Part shown: one piece after another, positions 14,409 through 22,906 of the stretch
Position numbering within the stretch: the first letter of the stretch is position 1
How the letters are laid out: each line of letters opens with the position of its first letter
Assembly (NCBI GenBank): GCA_017524545.1
Contig: JAFXVN010000072.1
Span: forward strand, 1 to 64,000
Origin: Bacteroidaceae bacterium
GTDB taxonomy: Bacteria > Bacteroidota > Bacteroidia > Bacteroidales > Bacteroidaceae
Direction: 5' to 3'
Length of the DNA: 64,000 bases
Notes under the pieces: generated by a model
What the model saw: the letters and a program-made list of their open reading frames with translations, nothing else
Databases searched by the model: none
Told to the model about the DNA's origin: nothing
Translations under genes and position numbers: made by a program

Positions 14409-14535
14409 TGCCGCAAAGGTACGAAGAAAAGTTGAAACATTAAAAAGTTTAAGAGTTAAAACATCATATTAAAACAAGAAATAATATATAAACATGAAAC
14501 AGGCTATCCTTTCTATCCTTCATGCTTTCGTCAGC
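14409..14535. repeat. Direct repeat B1: promoter plus truncated signal-peptide start
   Basis: About 125 bases closely matching 15213-15338. It carries the minus-strand promoter and, on the plus strand, a start (ATG 14494) reading MKQAILSILHAFVS that matches MKHAILSILLGFVG of the TlpA-like protein; the frame then runs into unrelated sequence, so this copy is a 5' gene remnant. Confidence 0.8.
14414..14421 (-). promoter_or_regulatory. -7 element of the PIN module
   Basis: CAAAGGTA on the plus strand (TAccTTTG on the minus), 28 bases before the antitoxin start; part of a segment duplicated at 15213-15338. Confidence 0.65.
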
Positions 14536-14553
14536 GAAGAGAAGGGACTGATA

Positions 14554-15198
14554 TCATTTCATCTTGCGAAGCTCGGCATCCACGACATAGAGGTCGCCAT
14601 CCCTGTCAACCAACACATTGCGGGGCAACAAGTCCCATACCTCGTAGGTGCCGTTGGTGAAATGCCCTTCTCGGTCAGTCTTTGTGAACCCAAGGGCAGA
14701 CATGTAGGTGTCAATCATCACCTGCGTGGCAGGACGAGCATTCTTGACAAGCCGCTGTCGGAGTATTGGCATAATTGTTCGTCCCTCAAAACCCGTAAAG
14801 CCATAAAGGGAATAAGCCGTATCGGGGAAGATGTTGTTATGCCATACGGTTCGCTCCAACAAGCGAATAATAGAACCGCAATTAAAAAGGTTGTTGACCT
14901 TGTAGATTATGTCATTAGAAACGTATGTGTCATTCTCATTGCCGCAGGGACCAGGCGAGCCTAATTCGGTTACGCCAGGGAATGGAACCCATAGATTGTG
15001 TTCCTTTGCGTATTGTTCCGCAATGCGTTCTTCTGCCTCGCGGCTGCTTACATGGCTTTCGCCATCTCGTAGTTCTGCTTCATATAGTTGGCAGCGTCTT
15101 CGGAACTCATTGGCGACCGCGAGGATTCGACTATCTTCCGAATCTTGCGCTCTGTCGCTTCCTTGTGGAACGGATTGAGGTAGGTCATGACTCATCAT
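14554..15198 (-). CDS. Polyvalent-protein-kinase-like protein
   Basis: 214 residues. The centre (NDIIYKVNNLFNCGSIIRLLERTVWHNNIFPDTAYSLYGFTG) resembles the N-lobe of small kinase-like domains of mobile-element polyvalent proteins, and the C-terminus has VWDLLPRNVLVDRDGDLYVVDAEL, which parallels a catalytic loop (D...N) and a DxE magnesium site. Such proteins are found in conjugative elements and phages and are thought to modify host targets. The gene sits between two copies of a 125-bp direct repeat, which suggests it arrived by recombination. Activity is inferred from motifs only. Confidence 0.55.
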   Translation of the reverse strand: MMSHDLPQSVPQGSDRAQDSEDSRILAVANEFRRRCQLYEAELRDGESHVSSREAEERIAEQYAKEHNLWVPFPGVTELGSPGPCGNENDTYVSNDIIYKVNNLFNCGSIIRLLERTVWHNNIFPDTAYSLYGFTGFEGRTIMPILRQRLVKNARPATQVMIDTYMSALGFTKTDREGHFTNGTYEVWDLLPRNVLVDRDGDLYVVDAELRKMK

Positions 15199-15212
15199 TT
15201 TTACTTGTTTCT

Positions 15213-15338
15213 TGCCGCAAAGGTACGAAGAAAAGTTGAAAAGTTAAAAGGTTTAAGAGTTAAAACATCATATTAGACAAGAAATTATTTATGAACATGA
15301 AACATGCCATCCTTTCCATCCTGCTTGGCTTCGTCGGT
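15213..15338. repeat. Direct repeat B2: divergent promoter plus start of TlpA-like gene
   Basis: Intact copy of the duplicated segment. A -7 element for the kinase-like gene (CAAAGGTA at 15218-15225, minus strand) lies at its left end and the TlpA-like gene starts at its right end. Confidence 0.8.
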
Positions 15339-16970
15339 GTAGCAGGGCAGGCGCAGACTTCGGCATTGGTGCGAGGAAGCATCTTGAACATGCCCAAACA
15401 AGCAGAGGACCAACTTTGCATCTATTACTACAATCCTCTGCAAAACATCTTCCCAAACGAAATACCATTGCAACCCGACAGCCTCGGGCGGTTCGAGGTG
15501 GAAGTGCCATTGACGGACATTTCACTCGTTTTGTTCTGCTATCAGAAGCTTATGTTGTCACCCGGCGAAACATACGATGTGGAGCTGAACGGCGGGATCA
15601 TCAAACTCACATGCAATGACAGCGACACCTCGCTTGCAAACGAAATGCTCAATCATGAACCGCCACAATGTTCGTGGCACTTCGGTGAAATGGATGACAA
15701 GACGGACGCCTACGTGCTGAAAGCAGCAGAGAAGGAGCTACAACGCATGGAGACGGCCATCGATTCCATACAGCAGGCCAATCCTTCCCTCTCGCCCGAA
15801 TGGCGCTACTGTGCAAAATACCGTTCGCAGGCAAGCCTCGCCCACATGGTCGTACAACGACACTTCGACAATCCCGCCGTGCGGCAGAATTCCGACGGCA
15901 GGCTGTGGCAGTGGCTCCACGACCGCTTCATTTGCGACCTGCCGCGTCCATACAGCATCATCGGGGACTACTTGGGCTACATCATCATGTACTACACAGA
16001 GGAACTCGTCGCGCCGCGCACCCGCAACAAGTACAACTTGTCCGGCATAGACACAGCCATCGACATCGCACTTGAGCAACAGGCCGACGGGACAATCAGC
16101 AAAACAGTTGCCTTTGCCGATAGCCTCCGCACACTCCGCACAATGCTACAGGACTACAAGGCACTCGTCAAGAGCAATGCCGCCGACTCCCTACTCGACA
16201 GCCATCCCTTTGAGCGTGCCGGAAAAGAGTTCCTTTCAGACCCATACTTCAAGAACCTTTTTAGGAATGGACTCGTGAGCGAGCGTGAGACGGCTCAGCA
16301 CATCAAGCGCGTTGCCTCCCTCGATATGCCAGAGGAAGTGCGCGACTATGCACGTGCGGCGTTGCTCTATAATGAGGTCGAGCAATACCATGCGCCGCTT
16401 CGTCCTGCCCTGCAAGCACTTCTTGGTGAGGTGAAGGACAATTATCTTCGCAGTCTCGTCATCGAGCAAAGCAACCATTACCGCGACCTCGCCCTGCTGA
16501 AAGAGGCCGACAAAGCAAGCCTAATGCCCAACGAGCCCCTGACTGGTCTCACCGACGGCAAGGAAATCCTCGACAAAATCATTGAGCCTTATCGGGGGCG
16601 TATCGTGTATGTTGACTTCTGGGGCACTTGGTGCGTTCCCTGCAAAAACTACCTCAAGAACAACACGCACCCACTTCATCAGGCACTCAGCGATTTGCCA
16701 GTCACCTATCTCTTCCTTTGCAACGGCAGCGAGACAGAAGCCTGGCGTAGCACAATTGCAGAATACAAGCTCACGGGCGAGCACTTCGTCCACTACAACC
16801 TGCCAGCCGACCAGCAGCAGGCTGTCGAGCAATACCTCGGCATCCACAAGTTCCCCACCTACATCATCTTCGACCAAGACGGCCAGCGCGTCACGACAGA
16901 AGAGAACGAGCCTCGGCCTAACAATCCCGAAGCCGTCCGTAAAAAGATGTTGGAACTGATAGGCAAATAA
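15291..16970 (+). CDS. TlpA-like thioredoxin-fold protein, secreted
   Basis: 559 residues with a signal peptide (MKHAILSILLGFVGVAGQAQ), an N-terminal DUF4369-like beta domain, a long helical middle section and a C-terminal thioredoxin fold. The redox site is WCVPC with Cys448 and Cys451, preceded by IVYVDFWGTWC and followed by the cis-Pro loop FPTYIIFD. It is probably a periplasmic thiol-disulfide reductase of the Bacteroidetes TlpA type. Starts at 15291 and 15297 are both ATG; the duplicated remnant at 14494 aligns with 15297. A 41-codon remnant of a further secreted gene follows. Confidence 0.85.
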   Translation: MNMKHAILSILLGFVGVAGQAQTSALVRGSILNMPKQAEDQLCIYYYNPLQNIFPNEIPLQPDSLGRFEVEVPLTDISLVLFCYQKLMLSPGETYDVELNGGIIKLTCNDSDTSLANEMLNHEPPQCSWHFGEMDDKTDAYVLKAAEKELQRMETAIDSIQQANPSLSPEWRYCAKYRSQASLAHMVVQRHFDNPAVRQNSDGRLWQWLHDRFICDLPRPYSIIGDYLGYIIMYYTEELVAPRTRNKYNLSGIDTAIDIALEQQADGTISKTVAFADSLRTLRTMLQDYKALVKSNAADSLLDSHPFERAGKEFLSDPYFKNLFRNGLVSERETAQHIKRVASLDMPEEVRDYARAALLYNEVEQYHAPLRPALQALLGEVKDNYLRSLVIEQSNHYRDLALLKEADKASLMPNEPLTGLTDGKEILDKIIEPYRGRIVYVDFWGTWCVPCKNYLKNNTHPLHQALSDLPVTYLFLCNGSETEAWRSTIAEYKLTGEHFVHYNLPADQQQAVEQYLGIHKFPTYIIFDQDGQRVTTEENEPRPNNPEAVRKKMLELIGK

Positions 16971-16983
16971 ACTCTAAAATAAA

Positions 16984-17109
16984 ATGAAAAGGAATATCTT
17001 CACCTTTCTGATTGTCTTCATCACTGTGACAGCTTACGGTCAGGCGGACTCGACAAAGACAACAACCTGTTGGTGCTCACTCCTTAAATTTTTTCATTTA
17101 ATTACTTGA
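16984..17109 (+). pseudogene. 41-codon signal-peptide remnant
   Basis: ATG at 16984 opens a convincing signal peptide (MKRNIFTFLIVFITVTAYGQ) and about 20 more residues before TGA at 17107. Signal peptides of this type start the TlpA-like or lipoprotein genes of this region, so this looks like the 5' end of a deleted gene. A real tiny secreted peptide cannot be ruled out. Confidence 0.45.
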
Positions 17110-17140
17110 CATTTCGCGATGTAGTGCGTTATATAGGCAG

Positions 17141-17635
17141 ATGACACAAACAGAGTTCGAACAGACACTGCTTAGGACGCGCGACAAGATGATGCGCGCT
17201 GCCATGAGCTTCTTCCACAACAGGGAAGATGCTGAGGACATAGTGCAGGAAGTCTGTATGAGGATGCTCGAAAGAGGTTGGCAAGACGGCGACAACACCG
17301 AAGCCTTGCTCGTTAAAGCAACAAAGAACCTGTGCGTGAGCGTCTGGAGGAGACAGAAACTCCGGCAACAAACATTGCCGTTCACCCCTCCTTTGGAAGG
17401 GACAGGAGAGGCTGCAGATGCTCTCATCATACAGAAAGAACAGAAAGAAACGATAGAGCAAGCCATCAAACGCTTGACGCCATCCGAGCAAAGGCTCATC
17501 CGCATGAAGGGTGAAGAGCTAAGCCTCGACGAGATAGCAGAGCAGACAGGCTTTTCAAAGCGAACGGCAAGCACGATGCTCTGGCAAGCGAAGAAGCGAT
17601 TGCTTACTTTCCTAAAGATAACAAACCATGATTGA
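17141..17635 (+). CDS. ECF RNA polymerase sigma factor (second)
   Basis: 164 residues. Region 2: NREDAEDIVQEVCMRMLERGW; region 4: LTPSEQRLIRMKGEELSLDEIAEQTGFSKRTASTMLWQAKKRL. Between them lies PFTPPLEGTGEAA, which is encoded by a copy of the GC-rich palindromic family (17383-17412) in the linker. The stop overlaps the start of a membrane protein gene by 8 bases, and that gene overlaps a lipoprotein gene by 14, giving a three-gene operon. Its target promoters are unknown. Confidence 0.88.
   Translation: MTQTEFEQTLLRTRDKMMRAAMSFFHNREDAEDIVQEVCMRMLERGWQDGDNTEALLVKATKNLCVSVWRRQKLRQQTLPFTPPLEGTGEAADALIIQKEQKETIEQAIKRLTPSEQRLIRMKGEELSLDEIAEQTGFSKRTASTMLWQAKKRLLTFLKITNHD
17383..17412. repeat. GC-rich palindromic insert in the sigma factor linker (copy 7)
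   Basis: CCCCTCCTTTGGAAGGGACA plus GGAGAGG; shortened hairpin read in frame between regions 2 and 4 of the ECF sigma factor. Confidence 0.5.
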
Positions 17636-17972
17636 CAAAGAACTTATACACCAAGCAGCCGAGGATATCGACATCTTCGAGGCAGACTTGACTGAAGAAT
17701 ACGACCGCTTGTGCGAGCAAGAACGCAAGCCCTCGCCTGTCATCATTGCCCTCCGCACTGTCTCGACCATTGCAGCAGTTCTGCTGATTGGACTGTTCTT
17801 TTTTGTGAACGCACCCAGTCCTGCTGCACAACTAAACAAGAATGATGCACATCATAACTATATCTCAAACCTCTCTGGCAGCACGTTAAAAGACATCTAT
17901 ACGCGCCCCCAGAGGCAGGACAACCTCATCTCTTACAACCAATTAAGAAAGTTATGTTATGAAAACAAGTAA
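17628..17972 (+). CDS. Single-pass membrane protein, putative sigma regulator
   Basis: 114 residues: an acidic N-terminal cytoplasmic helix (1-40), one membrane segment (about 41-62, VIIALRTVSTIAAVLLIGLFFF) and a polar C-terminal part. This topology and its place directly after an ECF sigma gene fit an anti-sigma or signalling partner. No zinc-binding or other named anti-sigma motif is visible. Confidence 0.55.
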   Translation: MIDKELIHQAAEDIDIFEADLTEEYDRLCEQERKPSPVIIALRTVSTIAAVLLIGLFFFVNAPSPAAQLNKNDAHHNYISNLSGSTLKDIYTRPQRQDNLISYNQLRKLCYENK

Positions 17973-19047
17973 GTCTATTTATCGTTTTACCCTGGTTGGG
18001 GCGACGTTGCTCCTTTTTTCCTGCTATCAGCCAGACGTAGTGATGCACACAACTATTCACGGTGGTTTTGGGAAAAGTTGCACTCGCGAAGTCTCCTATA
18101 GTAATGTAATGTCTAAGCAGGAACGTGATTCTCTTCTTGGCGAACACATCAACGGTTGGTCACAACCTATGCCTGAATGCCTGAACATCAATGCTTTCTG
18201 CAAAAGCGAGACAATAATTGGTGAAGGCGATACTGTGACGACATCGTTCATCTGCCCTTTCTCTTCTATTGAGGAAATGTGCGAACAGACACCATTGCAA
18301 CTTAATGGCACCCGTCTTCGCTCGAATGCCAACCTCAAGAAGCACTTCCGCTTGTTCTACACGGAGTACACTTACACGGAAACCTTCTATTGTGTGGGCG
18401 ACACGTTCCTGCTTGCGGACACGCTCTATGCCGACAAAGCCATCATAAGTTATTGGTTTACAGGAGAGCCGAACCTCGTCAGGGGACTTAGCGGAGCCGA
18501 AGCCTCGCAGAAACTTAGCGAGATAGAACCGCTCATCACGCGTTGGCTGAACGACAATCTGTTCAAGGTGGGCTTCGACTTTATTGTGGCCAACTACGAC
18601 TCCATCCCTAATCCGCCAGTCAGCAAGGAACGTTTTGTCGAGCTTTACGACTCGTTGTCACACTTCCTCATGGCTGATGCAGAGGACATCCTCGACGTGA
18701 AGCCCGAAGACAAGTTCCGTGAGTTCTTCCACTCCGATGCCTATAATCTGTTCTTCGATGGCGAAAGTGCCGAGTCGGAAGAACTGAACAAAGAGTTCGA
18801 GAAGCGCCTCAACATCTTCTGGTTCAACGTTCCCTACTACCTCACAATGCCTGGCAAAGTCATCAGTACAGGCAACGGAACCTTGCAACCAGACGGCACA
18901 ATCTTCTATCCCTTCACTGGCGAAAGGCTCATCCCACAAGACTACACCATCACCGCCACCTCGCGAGTCACCCATATCTGGGCTTACATCCTGACACTCC
19001 TTGTCATCCTCCTCGCCATCGGAAGCTATATATATCGAAAAAGATAG
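17959..19047 (+). CDS. Lipoprotein with C-terminal membrane anchor, unknown function
   Basis: 362 residues. The N-terminus has a lipobox (LLFSC at residues about 19-23) and the C-terminus a membrane segment (ILTLLVILLAIGSYI) followed by YRKR. The middle is a soluble domain with no recognised family. The start overlaps the preceding gene by 14 bases. With both a lipid anchor and a transmembrane tail it should span from one membrane face into the periplasm, perhaps as the sensory part of the ECF operon; this is an inference from context. Confidence 0.6.
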   Translation: MKTSKSIYRFTLVGATLLLFSCYQPDVVMHTTIHGGFGKSCTREVSYSNVMSKQERDSLLGEHINGWSQPMPECLNINAFCKSETIIGEGDTVTTSFICPFSSIEEMCEQTPLQLNGTRLRSNANLKKHFRLFYTEYTYTETFYCVGDTFLLADTLYADKAIISYWFTGEPNLVRGLSGAEASQKLSEIEPLITRWLNDNLFKVGFDFIVANYDSIPNPPVSKERFVELYDSLSHFLMADAEDILDVKPEDKFREFFHSDAYNLFFDGESAESEELNKEFEKRLNIFWFNVPYYLTMPGKVISTGNGTLQPDGTIFYPFTGERLIPQDYTITATSRVTHIWAYILTLLVILLAIGSYIYRKR

Positions 19048-19055
19048 CAAAACGC

Positions 19056-19086
19056 TTGCCTATGTGGAGGAAATGTCGTACCTTTG
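19056..19086 (+). promoter_or_regulatory. Promoter of the HipBA-like operon
   Basis: TTG at 19056-19058, 20-base spacer, TAccTTTG at 19079-19086; about 30 bases before the ATG at 19117. Confidence 0.75.
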
Positions 19087-19116
19087 CACACAGATAACAT
19101 TTAGTTAGTTTCTGTG

Positions 19117-19464
19117 ATGGAAAGTATAGATACAGACAATATGTTGTCTGTTCTTGACAACTTCATGCTTGAGTCGGCAGATGATGTTGCCCTCACGTTG
19201 GCAAAGGACTTTCGGCACAGGCGGATAGAAAAGAACTTGACACGGGAACAGGTGGCAGAGACGGCAAATGTCGCCGTCAGCAACGTCATCAGGTTTGAGC
19301 AGAAAGGCCTTGTTTCGTTGAAGAACCTGATAGCTCTTGCTATGGCTTTGGGTTATACCTCTGAAATAAAGAATCTGTTTGCAATGCCCAAGTATGCCAC
19401 GATGGAGGAGCTGACACAGATACGCAGGAACGCAGGCAAGAAGAAAGCTTATAGGAAGCCATGA
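19117..19464 (+). CDS. hipB: XRE-type regulator, HipB-like antitoxin
   Basis: 115 residues from the ATG at 19117. The middle holds a helix-turn-helix (DFRHRRIEKNLTREQVAETANVAVSNVIRFEQKGLVSLKNLIALAMALGY), as in the Cro/C1/XRE family. It precedes and overlaps the HipA-like kinase gene by 4 bases (ATGA), the normal order of hipBA modules, in which HipB binds both operator DNA and HipA. The C-terminal RRNAGKKKAYRKP tail is basic. Confidence 0.85.
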   Translation: MESIDTDNMLSVLDNFMLESADDVALTLAKDFRHRRIEKNLTREQVAETANVAVSNVIRFEQKGLVSLKNLIALAMALGYTSEIKNLFAMPKYATMEELTQIRRNAGKKKAYRKP

Positions 19465-20588
19465 AACAGATAGACCGTCTCACCGTAAAGTATCACGACA
19501 GGAACATCGGTGCGCTCTCGCTGACTCCTGACGACAAGCTTTGTGCCTTTGAGTATGACAAGGGTTGGCTGGCCGACGGTTTCTGCATCTCGCCTTTGGA
19601 ACTGCCGCTTCGCGAAGGGCTTTTCATCGCCAAGCCACGCCCCTTCTATGGCAACTTCGGCATCTTCGAAGACAGTCTGCCCGACGGTTATGGGCGGTAT
19701 CTGCTTCATAAAACCCTGCTGCGGGAAGGCATCAACGATTCCAATTTGTCATCATTGGACCGATTGAGCATTGTGGGAAGCGGCGGCATGGGAGCACTCA
19801 CCTATCATCCAGAGACGCATATCAAGCCTGAAGACAAGACCATCGATTTGGACATGCTTCAGGAAAAGGCCCTCGAAGTCTTGAAGGAACAGCAGGACAC
19901 TGATGCACGACTGCTCTTATACAACAGCGGCAACAGCGGCGGCGCACGTCCAAAAGCGATTTTCCATGATGACGAAGGCCATTGGCTGGTGAAGTTCCGA
20001 CACACTTACGACCCAAAGGACATCGGGCAGCAGGAGTATCATTATAATGAAGTGGCAAGGAAATGTGGCATCTGTGTGCCTGACTTCAAGCTGATGAACG
20101 GACGTTACTTTGCTTCCCGACGCTTCGATATTGATGCCGATGGCCAGCGCATCCATATGGCGACAGCTGGCGGACTGCTCTGCCTCTCTCTCTCGAATCC
20201 TGTGCTTGACTACAGCAACCTGCTTGCCTTGACGGGCTATCTTACCCAAAACGAGAAGGAAGTGGAAGAGATGTATCGTCGTATGGTATTCAACTACCTG
20301 ACAGAGAACAAGGACGACCATTGCAAGAACTTCAGCTTCTATGTCAAGGAAGAGCGACCAGGACACTATGTCTGGCATCTTGCTCCAGCTTACGACCTGA
20401 CGCTCTGCACAGAAGGCTACAACGGAGAGCACGCCACATCAGTAAACAACACAGGCAACCCGACATTGGCAGATATGATTGCTGTCGGCACCAAAATCAA
20501 GATGAAGAAGCAGCGATGCCTTGAACTTTTCGAAGAGGTTGAGACTAACCTCGGCGACCTTTTGCTGCATCAGATTAAAAAAGGTTAG
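19461..20588 (+). CDS. hipA: HipA-like Ser/Thr kinase toxin
   Basis: 375 residues with the HipA N-terminal domain (DRLTVKYHDRNIGALSL, FEDSLPDGYGRYLL) and the kinase-like C-terminal domain. Key elements are SGNSGGARPKAIF (nucleotide-binding loop), NKDDHCKNFSFY (catalytic Asp and Asn) and LAPAYDLTLC (metal-binding Asp). HipA toxins phosphorylate aminoacyl-tRNA synthetases and cause persistence. The single ORF joins what some Bacteroidales split into HipA N and C parts. It is coupled to the HipB-like gene and convergent with the ATPase gene downstream. Confidence 0.85.
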   Translation: MKQIDRLTVKYHDRNIGALSLTPDDKLCAFEYDKGWLADGFCISPLELPLREGLFIAKPRPFYGNFGIFEDSLPDGYGRYLLHKTLLREGINDSNLSSLDRLSIVGSGGMGALTYHPETHIKPEDKTIDLDMLQEKALEVLKEQQDTDARLLLYNSGNSGGARPKAIFHDDEGHWLVKFRHTYDPKDIGQQEYHYNEVARKCGICVPDFKLMNGRYFASRRFDIDADGQRIHMATAGGLLCLSLSNPVLDYSNLLALTGYLTQNEKEVEEMYRRMVFNYLTENKDDHCKNFSFYVKEERPGHYVWHLAPAYDLTLCTEGYNGEHATSVNNTGNPTLADMIAVGTKIKMKKQRCLELFEEVETNLGDLLLHQIKKG

Positions 20589-20648
20589 TCTTCCCAACTC
20601 AATGTTTTGCAGTTGCGTGCGTATTATGGTTAGATGATACGCCCAGCC

Positions 20649-21782
20649 CTAAACGCTCGGCACGGAGAGGAAGTCCCAGAACGTCTCTCTGTTGATGACT
20701 TGGTAGGTGTAGTTAGGATAACTTTCTGCAAAGACTTTAGGGAGAGTGGACTTCTTCTTTTCGTTCCATTTGAACTCGAAAGCCGTCAGCCTGCCATCCA
20801 TTTCCTCAACGAGGTCAATCTCCTTCCCCTCGTGTGTCCGCCAGAAATAGAGCTGGGCATAACTGCCGTGATAGGCATTCCGCTTCACGCGCTCGCTCAC
20901 CATCAGGTTCTCCCACAAAGCCCCTGCGTCGCTCCTCAGTTCCAATGGCGCGAAATTGGAGAGAACAGCGTTGCGGATGCCGTTGTCGTAGAAATACACC
21001 TTCTTGCCCTTCCTTATCTCGTTGCGCATATTGCGGCTGAAGGAATTGAGCCGGAAGACGACAAAGCACTTCTCCAACAGGTTGATGTAGCTCTCGACGG
21101 TCACTTTGTCGATGCCGATGAGGTTGGACAATTCGTTGTAGGACACCTCGCTGCCCACCTGAAGCGCCAAAGCCCGCACCAGATTTGTAATGACATCGGG
21201 TTTCTTTATGCCACGAAAGGCGAGTAGGTCTTTATACAGGTAGTTGTTTGTGAGGTTTATGAGCGTCTCGCGTGCCACTTCCGGCTCGTTCACGACTTCG
21301 GGGTACAGCCCATAGACAAGGCGGCTTTCCAGTAAACGTCCCTCTTCAAGGCGCGAGGTGGCATCTGCCAGCTCGGTCAGCGAGAAAGGGAACAGGTTGT
21401 AGTGTAACAGACGACCCGTCGCCGGCTCGTTGATTTCGTCTGCCAAGTCCAAGGACGAGGAACCCGTCACAATAACCTGCGTATTGAGCTTCAAGTCACC
21501 AATCATCTTCAGCGTTAGGCCGATGTTCCTCACCCGCTGTGCCTCGTCGATGAAAAAGAAATCGTATGGGGCGACCAGCTGATGCAGCTCCGTAGATGTG
21601 CGGCCTTGCAGCAGGCGCCGCTCGTCCTCGTTGTCGCAATTCAGGCTATGCACATTCTTCTGTCCAGCTGCCATCATTTCGATCAGCGTACTCTTCCCCA
21701 CTTGTCGCGGTCCAAGAATGACGATGATTTTGCCTCGCCGGTAGGCATCGGTCAGTCTCTTCTGAAGCAATCTTTGAATCAT
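20649..21782 (-). CDS. AAA ATPase with DUF4143
   Basis: 377 residues. N-terminal P-loop (IVILGPRQVGKSTLIEMM, Walker A near residue 24), Walker B with DFFFIDEAQRV, sensor-like QVIVTGSSSLDL, then a DUF4143 C-terminal domain including a PDDEXK-like ending (KEIDLVEEMDGRLTAFEFKWN). This family is widespread in bacteria with many copies per genome; function is not established, though links to stress and mobile elements are common. The promoter box is at 21817-21824 and two long palindromes (21841-21900) sit just upstream of it. Confidence 0.85.
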   Translation of the reverse strand: MIQRLLQKRLTDAYRRGKIIVILGPRQVGKSTLIEMMAAGQKNVHSLNCDNEDERRLLQGRTSTELHQLVAPYDFFFIDEAQRVRNIGLTLKMIGDLKLNTQVIVTGSSSLDLADEINEPATGRLLHYNLFPFSLTELADATSRLEEGRLLESRLVYGLYPEVVNEPEVARETLINLTNNYLYKDLLAFRGIKKPDVITNLVRALALQVGSEVSYNELSNLIGIDKVTVESYINLLEKCFVVFRLNSFSRNMRNEIRKGKKVYFYDNGIRNAVLSNFAPLELRSDAGALWENLMVSERVKRNAYHGSYAQLYFWRTHEGKEIDLVEEMDGRLTAFEFKWNEKKKSTLPKVFAESYPNYTYQVINRETFWDFLSVPSV

Positions 21783-21816
21783 AACAGTCCTTCCTTTCTC
21801 TTACCCAATTCTGTGG

Positions 21817-21824
21817 CAAAGGTA
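21817..21824 (-). promoter_or_regulatory. -7 element of the ATPase gene
   Basis: CAAAGGTA on the plus strand, 35 bases upstream of the start codon. Confidence 0.65.
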
Positions 21825-21840
21825 GCCACTTCTATCCAAT

Positions 21841-21900
21841 TCACCAAATTTATAGGGAATTTAGTGATTGTATTCACCAAATTTGGTATAAATTCAGTGA
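21841..21900. promoter_or_regulatory. Two 27-bp palindromic operator-like sites
   Basis: 21841-21867 and 21874-21900 both read TCACcAAATT-N7-AATTnAGTGA and are 33 bases apart (three helical turns). They cover and extend upstream of the -33 region of the ATPase promoter, consistent with cooperative repressor binding. Confidence 0.7.
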
Positions 21901-21941
21901 ATTGGGTAATAATCCTTGCCTTTGATGCGTGATATATTAGC

Positions 21942-21984
21942 GGAAAAGCCCCGATGAGCTGCGACAGCCCGTCGGGGCTTTTCC
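21942..21984 (-). terminator. Terminator after the histidine kinase gene
   Basis: Symmetric 13-bp stem (ggaaaagccccga / tcggggcttttcc) with a 17-base loop; works in both directions. Confidence 0.8.
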
Positions 21985-22028
21985 GTTTACATATTACTAC
22001 AAATAAGTGCTGCTTCCCCGCATATTAC
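21974..22028. repeat. Dispersed repeat C1
   Basis: About 55 bases starting gggcttttccgtttacat and ending cttccccgcatattac, repeated with two or three changes at 26844-26898. Confidence 0.85.
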
Positions 22029-22033
22029 GTCCA

Positions 22034-22906
22034 TCAGTTCTTCTCTATCCTGAATGTGACGTTGTAGCCGCGAACTGGACTCTCTGCAAGGCTGAGCATC
22101 ATGCCCTGCTTCATCAGTATCTGCCGCGAAAGAGACAGCCCTATGCCCGAGCCATTTCGCTTGGTGGTGAAGAAGGGAATAAAGATTTCCTGCTGCATAT
22201 CAAGAGGGATAATATGCCCATCGTTGGAGAAAAAGAGCAAAGAGTGGGCTGGCTGGCTGCTCATTCCGATCTTCTTTGCCTCAGCTTCGATGGCGTTCTT
22301 CACCAAATTGATGAAGACTTGTCGCAGCATGTTCTCGTCTGCCTGAAGCACCATGTCGGCAGGGATGTCGATGTCCCAATGCAAGTTAGGATAGAGCGAG
22401 GCGAGGCTTCTGGCAAACGACAGCATGTTCACCTCTGTCATTTCCGGCTCTTGCAGTTGCGTCAACTTGCGGTAGCTCTCCACGAAGGCAAGCAGCCCCG
22501 TGCTTGTATCGTTGATGGCACGGATGCCTTCCCCGTATGGCGAATCCTTGGTTTCGGGATAGCTCAGATATGCCTGGCTGATACTTTGTATGGGCGTTAT
22601 GGCATTCATGATTTCATGCGTCAATACCCTCGTCAGCTTCTGCCACGATTCCACCTCGCTATGTGCCACAAGTTTCTGTATCTCCTGCCCCATGTCGTTA
22701 AGCGCTTCCTGCAAAGCCTTTTCGCCAAAGAAGAGGCCGTGCGTAGGCAGTCGGAACGAGAAATCCCTGTGTTTGATGGCATCGCGCATAATCTCTGCCC
22801 GCTCCTTAAGCAGACACTGATGCCAATACCAATATACCACAGTAGCTATGGCAGCGACAACAAGAAAGATTACAATAATGGCGGCAGCAAATTCTTCACT
22901 TTTCAT
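22034..22906 (-). CDS. Sensor histidine kinase
   Basis: 290 residues: one N-terminal membrane segment (about 7-28), a HisKA helix with the phosphoacceptor His97 in LTHEIMN, and a HATPase domain (N box NLVKNAIEA, F box PFFTTK, G2 NGSGIGLSLS). There is no obvious sensory domain between the membrane helix and HisKA, so the signal may be sensed at the membrane. The response regulator gene lies upstream and overlaps by 11 bases. The divergently transcribed ABC transporter suggests a cell-envelope stress response system. Confidence 0.85.
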   Translation of the reverse strand: MKSEEFAAAIIVIFLVVAAIATVVYWYWHQCLLKERAEIMRDAIKHRDFSFRLPTHGLFFGEKALQEALNDMGQEIQKLVAHSEVESWQKLTRVLTHEIMNAITPIQSISQAYLSYPETKDSPYGEGIRAINDTSTGLLAFVESYRKLTQLQEPEMTEVNMLSFARSLASLYPNLHWDIDIPADMVLQADENMLRQVFINLVKNAIEAEAKKIGMSSQPAHSLLFFSNDGHIIPLDMQQEIFIPFFTTKRNGSGIGLSLSRQILMKQGMMLSLAESPVRGYNVTFRIEKN

